Source: an uncultured bacterium (GTDB lineage Bacteria; Hydrogenedentota; Hydrogenedentia; Hydrogenedentales; SLHB01). Taken from it: DNA of 21,982 nt. Of this stretch, positions 1-7,325 are shown one piece after another. The stretch is taken from assembly GCA_937928585.1 (NCBI GenBank), contig CALEZK010000603.1:1-21982 (forward strand), read 5' to 3'. Position numbers and translations under genes: made by a program. The notes under the pieces are model-generated. The model saw only the letters and a program-made list of their open reading frames with translations, had not been told where the DNA came from and ran no database searches. Position 1 is the stretch's first letter, and every line of letters starts with the position of its first letter.

Positions 1-574
1 TTGGCGCTCGGTGGTTGTGTGGTTCTACTTTTTATGCACGGGTTGTTGCAGTGTGATGGTGCGGCGATTGGTGGCGGGTAAAGGATTCCTCCGCGGTAGC
101 GTTCGGAATGACTGGTAGTGGGAGACCGATTGTGCGGTGTGGCTTTGGATGGCTGGCGACTCGCCGTATCGGTGGAGCTGCAAAGCAGAGCTTTTCAAGA
201 GAGCGTTCCAAAGCGGGGGCTTTGGAACGAGGTTGGGGTGACGTGTCCTCCGTGGTGACGTTTCTCGGTGGAGGCACGTTCGCGCCGGTTTCACGTACCT
301 ACGCAAACATCGCCGTTGAGCTGACTGTGAGATAAGCGGCTCGCGTTAACGGGGACGGGTTTCGGCGGTTTGGGTTGGTTATGGGTGTTGTTTCAGCCCG
401 CATTTCTCGCCGCATCAAGGTTTTGCTTTTCAATTCGAAGTCAATCAGGCGGTGAGAAATGCTTGCGAGAAAGCCCAGAGGTTTACTGGTGAGGATTTTT
501 CACACGCACGCCTCGTATACAAGAAGCGCTTCCGGAGACTCCGTAATCGGCTGCTTTCCTTTTGGTTACCGGAT
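1..574. other. Gene-free left edge
   Basis: I see no convincing coding region here. The short open frames are low-complexity Arg/Pro-rich readings typical of GC-rich noncoding strands. The stretch holds an 11-bp hairpin (204-229) and the left arm of an inverted repeat (493-600) that reaches into the end of the esterase gene. Confidence 0.6.
204..229. repeat. Perfect 11-bp hairpin
   Basis: The arms CGTTCCAAAGC (204-214) and GCTTTGGAACG (219-229) pair perfectly around a GGGG loop. No T-run follows on plus, so it is not an obvious terminator. It may be a dispersed intergenic palindrome, but no second copy occurs in this window. Confidence 0.55.
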
Positions 575-600
575 TTATCGCACGTGTGTGTGAAAAATCC
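493..600. repeat. Inverted repeat, 18-bp arms, around the esterase 3' end
   Basis: GGATTTTTCACACGCACG (493-510) and CGTGTGTGTGAAAAATCC (583-600) are reverse complements at 17 of 18 positions, separated by 72 bases. The right arm encodes the last residues (FHTHVR) of the minus-strand esterase. The left arm lies beyond its stop. It could be a long-loop 3' structure, a small mobile element or a local inverted duplication. Confidence 0.65.
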
Positions 601-1537
601 GGGTCAGGAAGGTTTCCATTTCGGTTGTGCAGTAGTTGAAGACGGGGGCGGCTCGGTCTGGGGCGTGGCCCCAGCCTTTGAGGCGTTTGTAGGAGTGTGG
701 GACTCCGTTTTTGTTCAGGGCTTGGGCGAGGATTTCGGCTTGTTCTATGGGGACGATATCGTCGATGTCGCCGTGGATGATGAGGGTCGGCGGCGATTGC
801 GCGGTGATGTGGTGGATGGGTGAGGCGGCGCGGTATTGGTCCGGGGCGCCGCGGTAGGGCGCTCCGACGAACTTGCGGACCTCTTTCATGCGGCGCGCGA
901 AGGGGGCCGTGAGGTCGACGGGGCCGTAGAAATCGATGACGCAGGAGATGGTTTGCGGATCTTCGGCGGTGTAAGCGGCGAGCATGGCGAGGTGCGCGCC
1001 AGCGGAGTGGCCCGCGACGGCGATGCGGCCGGGATCTCCGCCGTAGTCGGCGGCGTGATCGCGGATCCATGCAATCGCGGCGCGCACATCGTTTAGAGCG
1101 GCTGGGAATGGCGCAGTGTCGGAGAGGCGATAGTTCATCGCGATGCAGAGGTAGCCGCGCGCGGCGAAATGCATGGCGTAGGGAAGGGCAGATTTCTTGT
1201 CGCCGTGGTCCCACGCGCCGCCGTGAATCAGCAGGAGCACTGGCGCGTCGCCGTTGCGTTCGCGGGGCTGGTAGACGTCGAGCACATTGCGTTCCGATTC
1301 GACAGCATAGGGGACATCGTTTGTGATAGCTACGAGCCGGAGGTAGGCAAGCGACAAGGCGGTCTTTGTGATTTCGCCTGCTCGGAAGGCGCGCTTGATC
1401 GCCTTTTCGGATGTATAGCCCGCAGGTGCCGCCGGATCGTGCGGGGTGGAGGGCGCGACGGCGTGTTGGCAGGCTGTCGCGAACACACAGAGGAGTGCGG
1501 CAAAGGAGAGCGCAGGGCGTCGAAGTGCGGTCTTCAT
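575..1537 (-). CDS. Alpha/beta-hydrolase esterase, probable lipoprotein
   Basis: This is a 320-residue carboxylesterase/lipase-like protein of the HGG (hormone-sensitive lipase/BD-FAE) type. Visible motifs are the oxyanion-hole HGGAW at 105-109, the nucleophile elbow GHSAG with Ser178, HGDIDDIVP with the likely acid Asp259, and GWGHA with His291. The N-terminus is basic then hydrophobic and ends in ATAC (Cys23), so an exported lipoprotein is likely although the lipobox is not ideal. I chose the ATG at 1537 over the in-frame ATG at 1573. It begins directly with the signal sequence, and the 1573 ATG overlaps a TATAAA that could be a -10 box. No Shine-Dalgarno is evident at either site. The gene is divergent from the propeller gene. 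The substrate is unknown. Confidence 0.85.
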   Translation of the reverse strand: MKTALRRPALSFAALLCVFATACQHAVAPSTPHDPAAPAGYTSEKAIKRAFRAGEITKTALSLAYLRLVAITNDVPYAVESERNVLDVYQPRERNGDAPVLLLIHGGAWDHGDKKSALPYAMHFAARGYLCIAMNYRLSDTAPFPAALNDVRAAIAWIRDHAADYGGDPGRIAVAGHSAGAHLAMLAAYTAEDPQTISCVIDFYGPVDLTAPFARRMKEVRKFVGAPYRGAPDQYRAASPIHHITAQSPPTLIIHGDIDDIVPIEQAEILAQALNKNGVPHSYKRLKGWGHAPDRAAPVFNYCTTEMETFLTRIFHTHVR

Positions 1538-1638
1538 GCCGAACACTACAGGCGAGCCCGGGAAAGCATACATTTATAAGTCGGGTGCACTGGTCCTCCT
1601 GGCGTTTCGCTCGAATTGTACCGCGAGCCGTGACGGAT

Positions 1639-1668
1639 ATGACGCGCGTAGCCGCGTCGCGCTACACT
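1639..1668 (+). promoter_or_regulatory. Possible promoter giving a leaderless transcript
   Basis: ATGACG (1639-1644, four matches to TTGACA) and TACACT (1663-1668, four matches to TATAAT) are 18 bases apart. Initiation about seven bases after the -10 would fall at the ATG at 1675. The ATG has no Shine-Dalgarno, so a leaderless message is possible. The match is modest. Confidence 0.3.
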
Positions 1669-1674
1669 AGCGAC

Positions 1675-4600
1675 ATGCACTGCGCGCCGTGCCGCACATC
1701 GCGAACACTCCTCCCTGTCGTGGCGGTTTTTCTTGTTTGCTGTGCTTCGGCAACAGCGACGGTAGAACCATTGTGGCACGTCGATCTTTTTTCTTCCTCA
1801 CGCGGCCTTCCGGCGGTAACCGGTAAAGATGGCGAGGCGCAGCGCACCGTCCTTTTTACAACCCGGTTCGACGGCACGCTTTGGGTGGTGAACCCGGACG
1901 GCGAGGTTCGTCAGACGTTTGGCCGCAGCCAGTGGCTCGAAGGGGGTGTTGTCAGCAGCGGCGCGAATCGTGATCCGCTCGTGGTTGCACAGGACTCCGT
2001 CGGCCGCATTGTTGCGATCAACTTTGAACGCGCGCATGTAGAGACGGCAGAGGTTCCCGGGGAGCCGTACATCGGCACAGTGCCCTGCATTGCGGAGGTC
2101 GACGGCGAGCCCGGCGATGAAATAGTAGTCGCGCGCGGCGACGGGACCCTCAGCGTTTTAAGCCAGAACCTGCGACTGCTTTGGCGCTACGCGGGCGGCA
2201 CGCGATTCGAATCTTCTCCGGCCATCGCGCCCCAGCTTCATGGCGAGAGCGCGATTTTCGCGCAGGACAGCGAAGGAATTGTGCACGCGGTGAGCGGAAG
2301 GGGCCGTCCGTTGTGGACGCATGCGTTACCGGAACACGCGGCACGCTTTCCCTCGATCTCCGATGTTCACGTTGTACGGTTACCGGCGATGGGCGCGGTG
2401 GTGCTGTGCAGCGACGCCAGCGGTTGGCTGTACGCGCTTGACGCATCGACGGGTGCGGAGATCTGGCGCGCGCACGCGGGCACACGAGCACTCGGCGCGC
2501 CCGCGCTGCTGCGATCGGACGACACATTGGAAATTGTCACCGTGAGCGAAGTTGGGGAAGTCTGCGTTGTAACCAGCTCGGGCGAGATACGGTCGCAGAC
2601 GAGACTTCCCGCGGCGGGTTACGTGCCGCGTCCCTTATTGGCAGATGTCGATGCAGACGGGGCGAACGAAATCATCATTGCGACGCGCGACTGGCGCATT
2701 CTTGTGGCGTCCATCGACGGTGAAGTGGAGCAAGAGCTGAAATTACAGGGCAGCGCGCGCGAGGGCATATTGCTCGCCGATATCAACGCCGACGGATTTC
2801 TCGAACTGATCGCGGCTACCGACTGCGCGCGCGCGTACTGCTTCAGCACACAGGCGCGGTCCGGTTGGACGCATCCGCGCGGCGACTATCCGCACCATGG
2901 CACCACGGGAACGCTGCAGCGCATCGCAGCGCCAGACCGCTGGGGCGGGCCCGCGCGCATGCCACGGCTTGCGGCGCTTAACATTCCACCGTTTCACCGC
3001 GATGTGCCGGTGGCGGAGGCATTGCTGACCTTTCCCACTGCGAACGCGCGCCGCTGGGTGAGCGTTGTGTTGCGCGAAGACGCGAAGGTTGTTGGGTCCG
3101 CCGCGCAGCGATTGACTGCCAATACGATTACGATACCGATCGTGCGAAGCGAAGCGCGCACACTGCAACTCGATTACGTTGTGCGCGACGCACGGGGGAG
3201 GCCGGTGTCGCGGGGGAGCGGCATCTCGATTTCGCCGACGAGCGGCATTCCGATACCGCTGCCGCCCCGCGAAGAGTTTGCGCAAGCCGTGACTGAGACG
3301 GCGGTGCGCTATCGCATGCCGGAATCGTGGGCGTTGCCGGTGATTGCAGGCCGCGATCGCTGGAACGTGATGTCGCACTATCCCGAGCGGTGGCGGGAGT
3401 ATGGAATCGATGGTGAATCATTCGTGCGCGATGCGGCACAACGGGTATATGCACCCGCAACACGAGAGGAAACCACTTTTCAGACCAATCACGCGGCGTG
3501 GGACGCGATCGCACGATCCAAAGCTCCGTTCTTCGTGCAGAACGAATACTTCCGGCCCTCGGTAGCGTATCCGCAATCGGCTTACGCCGAGATACTCGCG
3601 ATGGGGGGCACGCGGTTCCTTGGGTTTCAGGTGCATGAGTGGGCGTATCGCGTTTGGAAAGAGGAGCTCGAATCCGCGGAATCCCCGCCCGAAACAGAGA
3701 CCGAGGCCACGCGTGTATTTCGGCGTGACTTTGAAACGATTCGCGGACGCAGCCACGGCAACATCTACGCCGGTGAAGGTTACTGTTTTGTTGCGCATCA
3801 GGCGTTTTCGTGGGGGGCAACGTCGATCTATGCGGAGATCGGCGAGAACATGCCGTGCGTGCCGCTGCAATTCGCCTGGACACGCGGCGCGGCGCGTCAG
3901 TGGGGCGGGAAGCCCTGGGGCGCGTATATCTCGAACTGGTTTCGCGGGGCGGTGCTCGACACGCGTCACAAACCCGACGGGGGCGCGTTGCGGTGGTCTC
4001 CACCAGAGGACGCGACTGGCCCGAACAGCGGTCACTCGGCGTCGCTAGAGTTTCGCATGGCGTTGTCGGCTAACCTCGCAGGCGCGACGTTCCTGCACCA
4101 TGAGTCCGACGCGCACAACGGATCGGTTTTTGTAAGCGAGAAGGTACCGGGCGCGTACTGGCTTAGTGAACACGGCGATGCGTTCAAGCGTGTGTACGAC
4201 ACGATGGAAAAGTATCCGGATCGCGGCGTGCCGTATACGCCGATCGCGTTACTGGTGGATTTCGACCACGGGTGGCGATGGGACCACGACGTGTTTGGCA
4301 TATGGCCTCAGGACCGATCGCGAGAAGCAATGGAGGCGTTGTTCGAGCACCTCTATCCGTGGGGCGGCCAACTCGATTTTGAGAAAGGCTATTTGCCGAA
4401 CGGTCCCTACGGCGACATCATGGATGTGCTGACGCTGGGTAAACGCACTGAGTCGATCAACGAATACGCAGTCGCGTGGCCCATTGGAGTGCGCGAGATT
4501 TCACGCGAAGATCGCGACAGTCTGATGGCGTTTGTCGAGAAGGGTGGGTTGCTCGTTGTGGATGCGGCGCTCGCGGAATCGTTGCCGCCCTCATTTCTTG

Positions 4601-5157
4601 GCGTGCACTTTGATGCGCGCACCGCGTACGCGACCGGGGTGCAAACGGCGTTGGGGCAGGCCGCGCCGGTTGCCTCGCCGTTTCGCTATCGCGGGCTGCG
4701 CTTGTCGAAGCAGTCGCGTCCGCTCGCGTGGACGGAGTCGGGTGCGCCAATTCTTGCGTGGAGCAGATACGGCAACGGGGTTGTTGTTGTAGGCGGAACG
4801 GAACATTGGGTGTGTGAAGATGGCGCCCTCGTGCCGTTTGTGCCGCCTTTGTTGCGGTTGTTGGGTGATACGCTGACGCCGGTATCGTGGGTCGGCGATG
4901 TTCAGGTGCAGTTGAACCGGACAAAGCAGGGGTGGCTCGTTGGTTTGTTGAACAATGCGGGCGTTGAGAAGGCACCGACAAAGGCGGCGGTGATCAATCC
5001 CGATGAGGCGCGTACCTGTTTGATCACGTATCGCGGCAATACGCCGCGTGGTTTCGTGGCGCGGATGGGGGAGGCGAAATGGGATCTTGCTGCGCGGGGA
5101 GTTGTTGTTACGATTCCGCCGGGGGAGGCGGCTTTGGTTGAGTTGTTGACGGATTGA
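1675..5157 (+). CDS. Secreted beta-propeller + glycoside-hydrolase-like protein
   Basis: This is a 1160-residue exported protein. Residues 1-29 form a signal peptide (basic start, VVAVFLVCCASATA). Residues about 30-415 show PQQ/FG-GAP-like propeller blades with repeated LWRYAGG-, GWLYALDASTG- and DGTLW-type strands. Two Ca-binding-style loops, DVDADGANE and DINADGFLE, sit near 321-370. A beta-rich linker leads into an aromatic-rich region (about 530-930) that looks like a TIM-barrel glycosidase. After about 940, a Rossmann-like segment (SLMAFVEKGGLLVVDAAL) resembles the GATase-like trimerisation domain of GH42 enzymes, and a small beta-sandwich ends the protein. I cannot name a GH family or catalytic acids. 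I chose the ATG at 1675 because it opens the signal peptide; the frame is open further upstream but overlaps the divergent gene. A role in polysaccharide breakdown or binding is inferred. Confidence 0.75.
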   Translation: MHCAPCRTSRTLLPVVAVFLVCCASATATVEPLWHVDLFSSSRGLPAVTGKDGEAQRTVLFTTRFDGTLWVVNPDGEVRQTFGRSQWLEGGVVSSGANRDPLVVAQDSVGRIVAINFERAHVETAEVPGEPYIGTVPCIAEVDGEPGDEIVVARGDGTLSVLSQNLRLLWRYAGGTRFESSPAIAPQLHGESAIFAQDSEGIVHAVSGRGRPLWTHALPEHAARFPSISDVHVVRLPAMGAVVLCSDASGWLYALDASTGAEIWRAHAGTRALGAPALLRSDDTLEIVTVSEVGEVCVVTSSGEIRSQTRLPAAGYVPRPLLADVDADGANEIIIATRDWRILVASIDGEVEQELKLQGSAREGILLADINADGFLELIAATDCARAYCFSTQARSGWTHPRGDYPHHGTTGTLQRIAAPDRWGGPARMPRLAALNIPPFHRDVPVAEALLTFPTANARRWVSVVLREDAKVVGSAAQRLTANTITIPIVRSEARTLQLDYVVRDARGRPVSRGSGISISPTSGIPIPLPPREEFAQAVTETAVRYRMPESWALPVIAGRDRWNVMSHYPERWREYGIDGESFVRDAAQRVYAPATREETTFQTNHAAWDAIARSKAPFFVQNEYFRPSVAYPQSAYAEILAMGGTRFLGFQVHEWAYRVWKEELESAESPPETETEATRVFRRDFETIRGRSHGNIYAGEGYCFVAHQAFSWGATSIYAEIGENMPCVPLQFAWTRGAARQWGGKPWGAYISNWFRGAVLDTRHKPDGGALRWSPPEDATGPNSGHSASLEFRMALSANLAGATFLHHESDAHNGSVFVSEKVPGAYWLSEHGDAFKRVYDTMEKYPDRGVPYTPIALLVDFDHGWRWDHDVFGIWPQDRSREAMEALFEHLYPWGGQLDFEKGYLPNGPYGDIMDVLTLGKRTESINEYAVAWPIGVREISREDRDSLMAFVEKGGLLVVDAALAESLPPSFLGVHFDARTAYATGVQTALGQAAPVASPFRYRGLRLSKQSRPLAWTESGAPILAWSRYGNGVVVVGGTEHWVCEDGALVPFVPPLLRLLGDTLTPVSWVGDVQVQLNRTKQGWLVGLLNNAGVEKAPTKAAVINPDEARTCLITYRGNTPRGFVARMGEAKWDLAARGVVVTIPPGEAALVELLTD

Positions 5158-5184
5158 TTTTGGGAAGCGAGGGAGGGGAGGGAT

Positions 5185-5220
5185 CGATTACGATTACGAT
5201 TACGCGCACGAGCACGACGA
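5185..5220. repeat. Short CGATTA tandem repeat
   Basis: CGATTA occurs three times in tandem (5185-5202) and runs into a related CGCGCACGAGCACGACGA tail. The array is tiny and noncoding. Such arrays usually arise by replication slippage. Confidence 0.7.
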
Positions 5221-5389
5221 GTGGGCAGGGGCATTTACAGGGTAGACTTTTCCCTTGTCGGCATGGATTGCCGGGTTGTTTTGAGGGGGCGGATTGACCG
5301 CGGTCGCGTTGCTTGATCTTGGGTATTGTCTGTAAGACATTGATTTTGTTTGTGTTGTGATGTTTCCCTCTTCACTTTTTATACCTTCC

Positions 5390-5417
5390 TAAAGCAAGAC
5401 TTCCCTTGGGCCGATAA
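5390..5417 (+). promoter_or_regulatory. Sigma-28 (FliA) promoter of flgK
   Basis: TAAAGCAA (5390-5397) and GCCGATAA (5410-5417) are separated by 12 bases. The FliA consensus is TAAAGTTT-N11-GCCGATAA. The whole -10 and the TAAA core of the -35 match, with one extra spacer base. Transcription should start near 5424, leaving a leader of about 95 bases before the flgK GTG. FliA control of a hook-associated gene fits enteric flagellar biology. Confidence 0.8.
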
Positions 5418-5518
5418 TGGGTATGCAGGTTGCATCCTGTTGGCCACGTAGCAGTGTGTACGCGTGGCGGTTCGCGAATCCGGCCGCGCGGCGCAATGGC
5501 CGGACTTTGGAGGGAATC

Positions 5519-7213
5519 GTGGGAAGTTTATTTGGCGCGCTCGACATTGCCCGTTCGGGGTTGTCCGCCGCGCAATACCAACTCAACGTCACGGGTAACA
5601 ACATTGCCAACGTGAACACGCGGGGGTACACGCGGCAGCGTGCGCTTCTCGAAGAGCGGTTTCCCTCCCTCACCCCGTTTGGTCCGCTGGGCCGGGGTGT
5701 TGGCATTGCCGGTATCGAACGTATTCGCGACGAATTTTTGGATGGGGCGTACAGCCGTCAGGTCCAGGGGTTGGGCAGCACGGAAGTGCAGGCGCAATAC
5801 TTCAATTTACTCGAAGATGTTTTTCTTGAGCCCAGCGAAAACGGATTCGGCACGCGCCTGGATCGGTTTTTCGACGCGCTGAACGATTTCTCGAACAACG
5901 TGGAATCGCTGCCGGTGCGCGAGGCGCTGTTGTCCGAGGGGCAGGCGATGGCGGGCAGTTTGAACGGACTTGTCGATCGGTTTGATCAGTTGCGCACGAA
6001 CGCGAATGAAGAAGTGCGTAACCTGGTTCCGGAGATCAATTCGATAGCGGACCGCATTGCGGAACTTAACCGTCAGATTCGATTGACCGAAGGCGCGGGA
6101 TCGAACGCGAGCCAGTTGCGCGACCAGCGAACGAATCTTGTGGACGACTTGTCACGCATCATCAACGTCACTGTTCGTGAAGACGGATCGGGACAGACGA
6201 TTGTACAGATTGGTTCCGACATTCTTGTGGACGCGTCCGGCGCGCGGGATATCATTGCGTTTCGCAATCCATCGCTTGATCCCGAGCGCAACGATCTTGT
6301 GGAGCTGCGTTTCGCGGACGACAACTCGCTGGTTGACGTTTCGGGTGGGACTGTATTTGGCGCGTTGCACATACGCGATACCGTGATCCCCGAGTTGGAC
6401 GCGGAGATTGATTCCATTGCGGCCGCGCTGATTCAGGGGTTGAACGCGATTCACAGCCAGGGGAACGGCACGCAGAACATTTCGGGCACGATATCGAGCA
6501 CGAATACCGTGAACAGCGCTACGGATCCGTTGTCGTCCACTGGACTGCCGTTTCCGGTTACGGCGGGGTCGGTTGATATTGTCGTGTATGACAGCGCGGG
6601 GACGCCCACGACGACGAGCATTGCAATCACCGCGGCGACGACGCTGGACGATCTTGCGACGGCGCTCAACGGCATACCGAACATGTCGGCTTCCGTATCC
6701 GGCGGGATACTCAACATCAGTGCGGGCGCGGGATTCAGTTTCTCATTCGCGAACGACAGCGCGGGCGTTTTGCCTGCGCTTGGTATCAACGGATTCTTTA
6801 CCGGACATGATGCGCGTTCCATTGCCGTGAATGAAGACCTGGAAGATAATCCGGGTTGGATTACGTCGTCCTTCAGCAGCGACGTTTTGAATACGGGAGA
6901 CAATGCGGCGGCGTTGCAGATGGCGGCATTGCGCACGGCGCTGTTGCTGGACAGCGGCGCGGCGACCTTGAGCGATTTTTATCAATCCACGGTTGCGGGT
7001 TTGGGTGTGGATGCGCGCGCGGTCAACGATGCGCTTCAGGTGGAGCAGTTGTTCGTTCAAAACCTCGATGAGCGCCGGCAGGAGGTGTCCGGCGTGAATC
7101 TCGATGAGGAAGTCACGAACCTGATGCTGTATCAGCGGGCGTACGAGGCGTCGGCCCGACTGATGTCCGTGACGGACAACATGCTGGAAACGCTCCTGTC
7201 CATGGCCCTGTAA
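5519..7213 (+). CDS. flgK: Flagellar hook-associated protein 1 (FlgK)
   Basis: FlgK forms the first junction ring between hook and filament. The protein is 564 residues (E. coli 547). Its N-terminus has the axial-protein signature LFGALDIARSGLSAAQYQLN followed by NNIANVNTRGYTRQ. The C-terminus has the matching heptad helix with NLMLYQRAYEASARLM. The middle holds coiled-coil segments and a Thr/Ser/Ala-rich D2-type insertion. I chose GTG 5519: it is preceded by GGAGGG at about five bases, and the axial motif starts immediately. An upstream ATG at 5417 overlaps the -10 box and cannot be used from that promoter. No flgL, flgM or flagellin gene lies beside it, which is unusual because flgK-flgL are normally adjacent. 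Confidence 0.95.
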   Translation: MGSLFGALDIARSGLSAAQYQLNVTGNNIANVNTRGYTRQRALLEERFPSLTPFGPLGRGVGIAGIERIRDEFLDGAYSRQVQGLGSTEVQAQYFNLLEDVFLEPSENGFGTRLDRFFDALNDFSNNVESLPVREALLSEGQAMAGSLNGLVDRFDQLRTNANEEVRNLVPEINSIADRIAELNRQIRLTEGAGSNASQLRDQRTNLVDDLSRIINVTVREDGSGQTIVQIGSDILVDASGARDIIAFRNPSLDPERNDLVELRFADDNSLVDVSGGTVFGALHIRDTVIPELDAEIDSIAAALIQGLNAIHSQGNGTQNISGTISSTNTVNSATDPLSSTGLPFPVTAGSVDIVVYDSAGTPTTTSIAITAATTLDDLATALNGIPNMSASVSGGILNISAGAGFSFSFANDSAGVLPALGINGFFTGHDARSIAVNEDLEDNPGWITSSFSSDVLNTGDNAAALQMAALRTALLLDSGAATLSDFYQSTVAGLGVDARAVNDALQVEQLFVQNLDERRQEVSGVNLDEEVTNLMLYQRAYEASARLMSVTDNMLETLLSMAL

Positions 7214-7245
7214 TCCAGGGTGAACGGGCGCGCACTGGCTGGCGC

Positions 7246-7273
7246 TTGTGACCTAACCCCACGCTCGTAGTAT
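7246..7273 (+). promoter_or_regulatory. Possible promoter of the TPR-kinase gene
   Basis: TTGTGA (7246-7251) and TAGTAT (7268-7273) are 16 bases apart, each with four of six consensus matches. The overlapping TATCAT (7271-7276) is a closer -10 but lies at spacing 19. It precedes the kinase ATG by about 50 bases. The assignment is tentative. Confidence 0.3.
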
Positions 7274-7325
7274 CATGCCCGCTAGAATTTTGCGGGGCGC
7301 GCAACTAAGCGGCGGGGAATACTGA

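Larger units (their letters stand above)
5158..5518. other. Intergenic region upstream of flgK
   Basis: There is no gene here. It contains a short CGATTA minisatellite (5185-5220) and the sigma-28 promoter of flgK (5390-5417). I see no clear terminator for the preceding gene. Confidence 0.7.

Noticed and set aside
25..335. Small open frames at the left edge on both strands
   Set aside because: Mutually overlapping, low-complexity, no ribosome sites and no recognisable motif; they cover the hairpin at 204-229.
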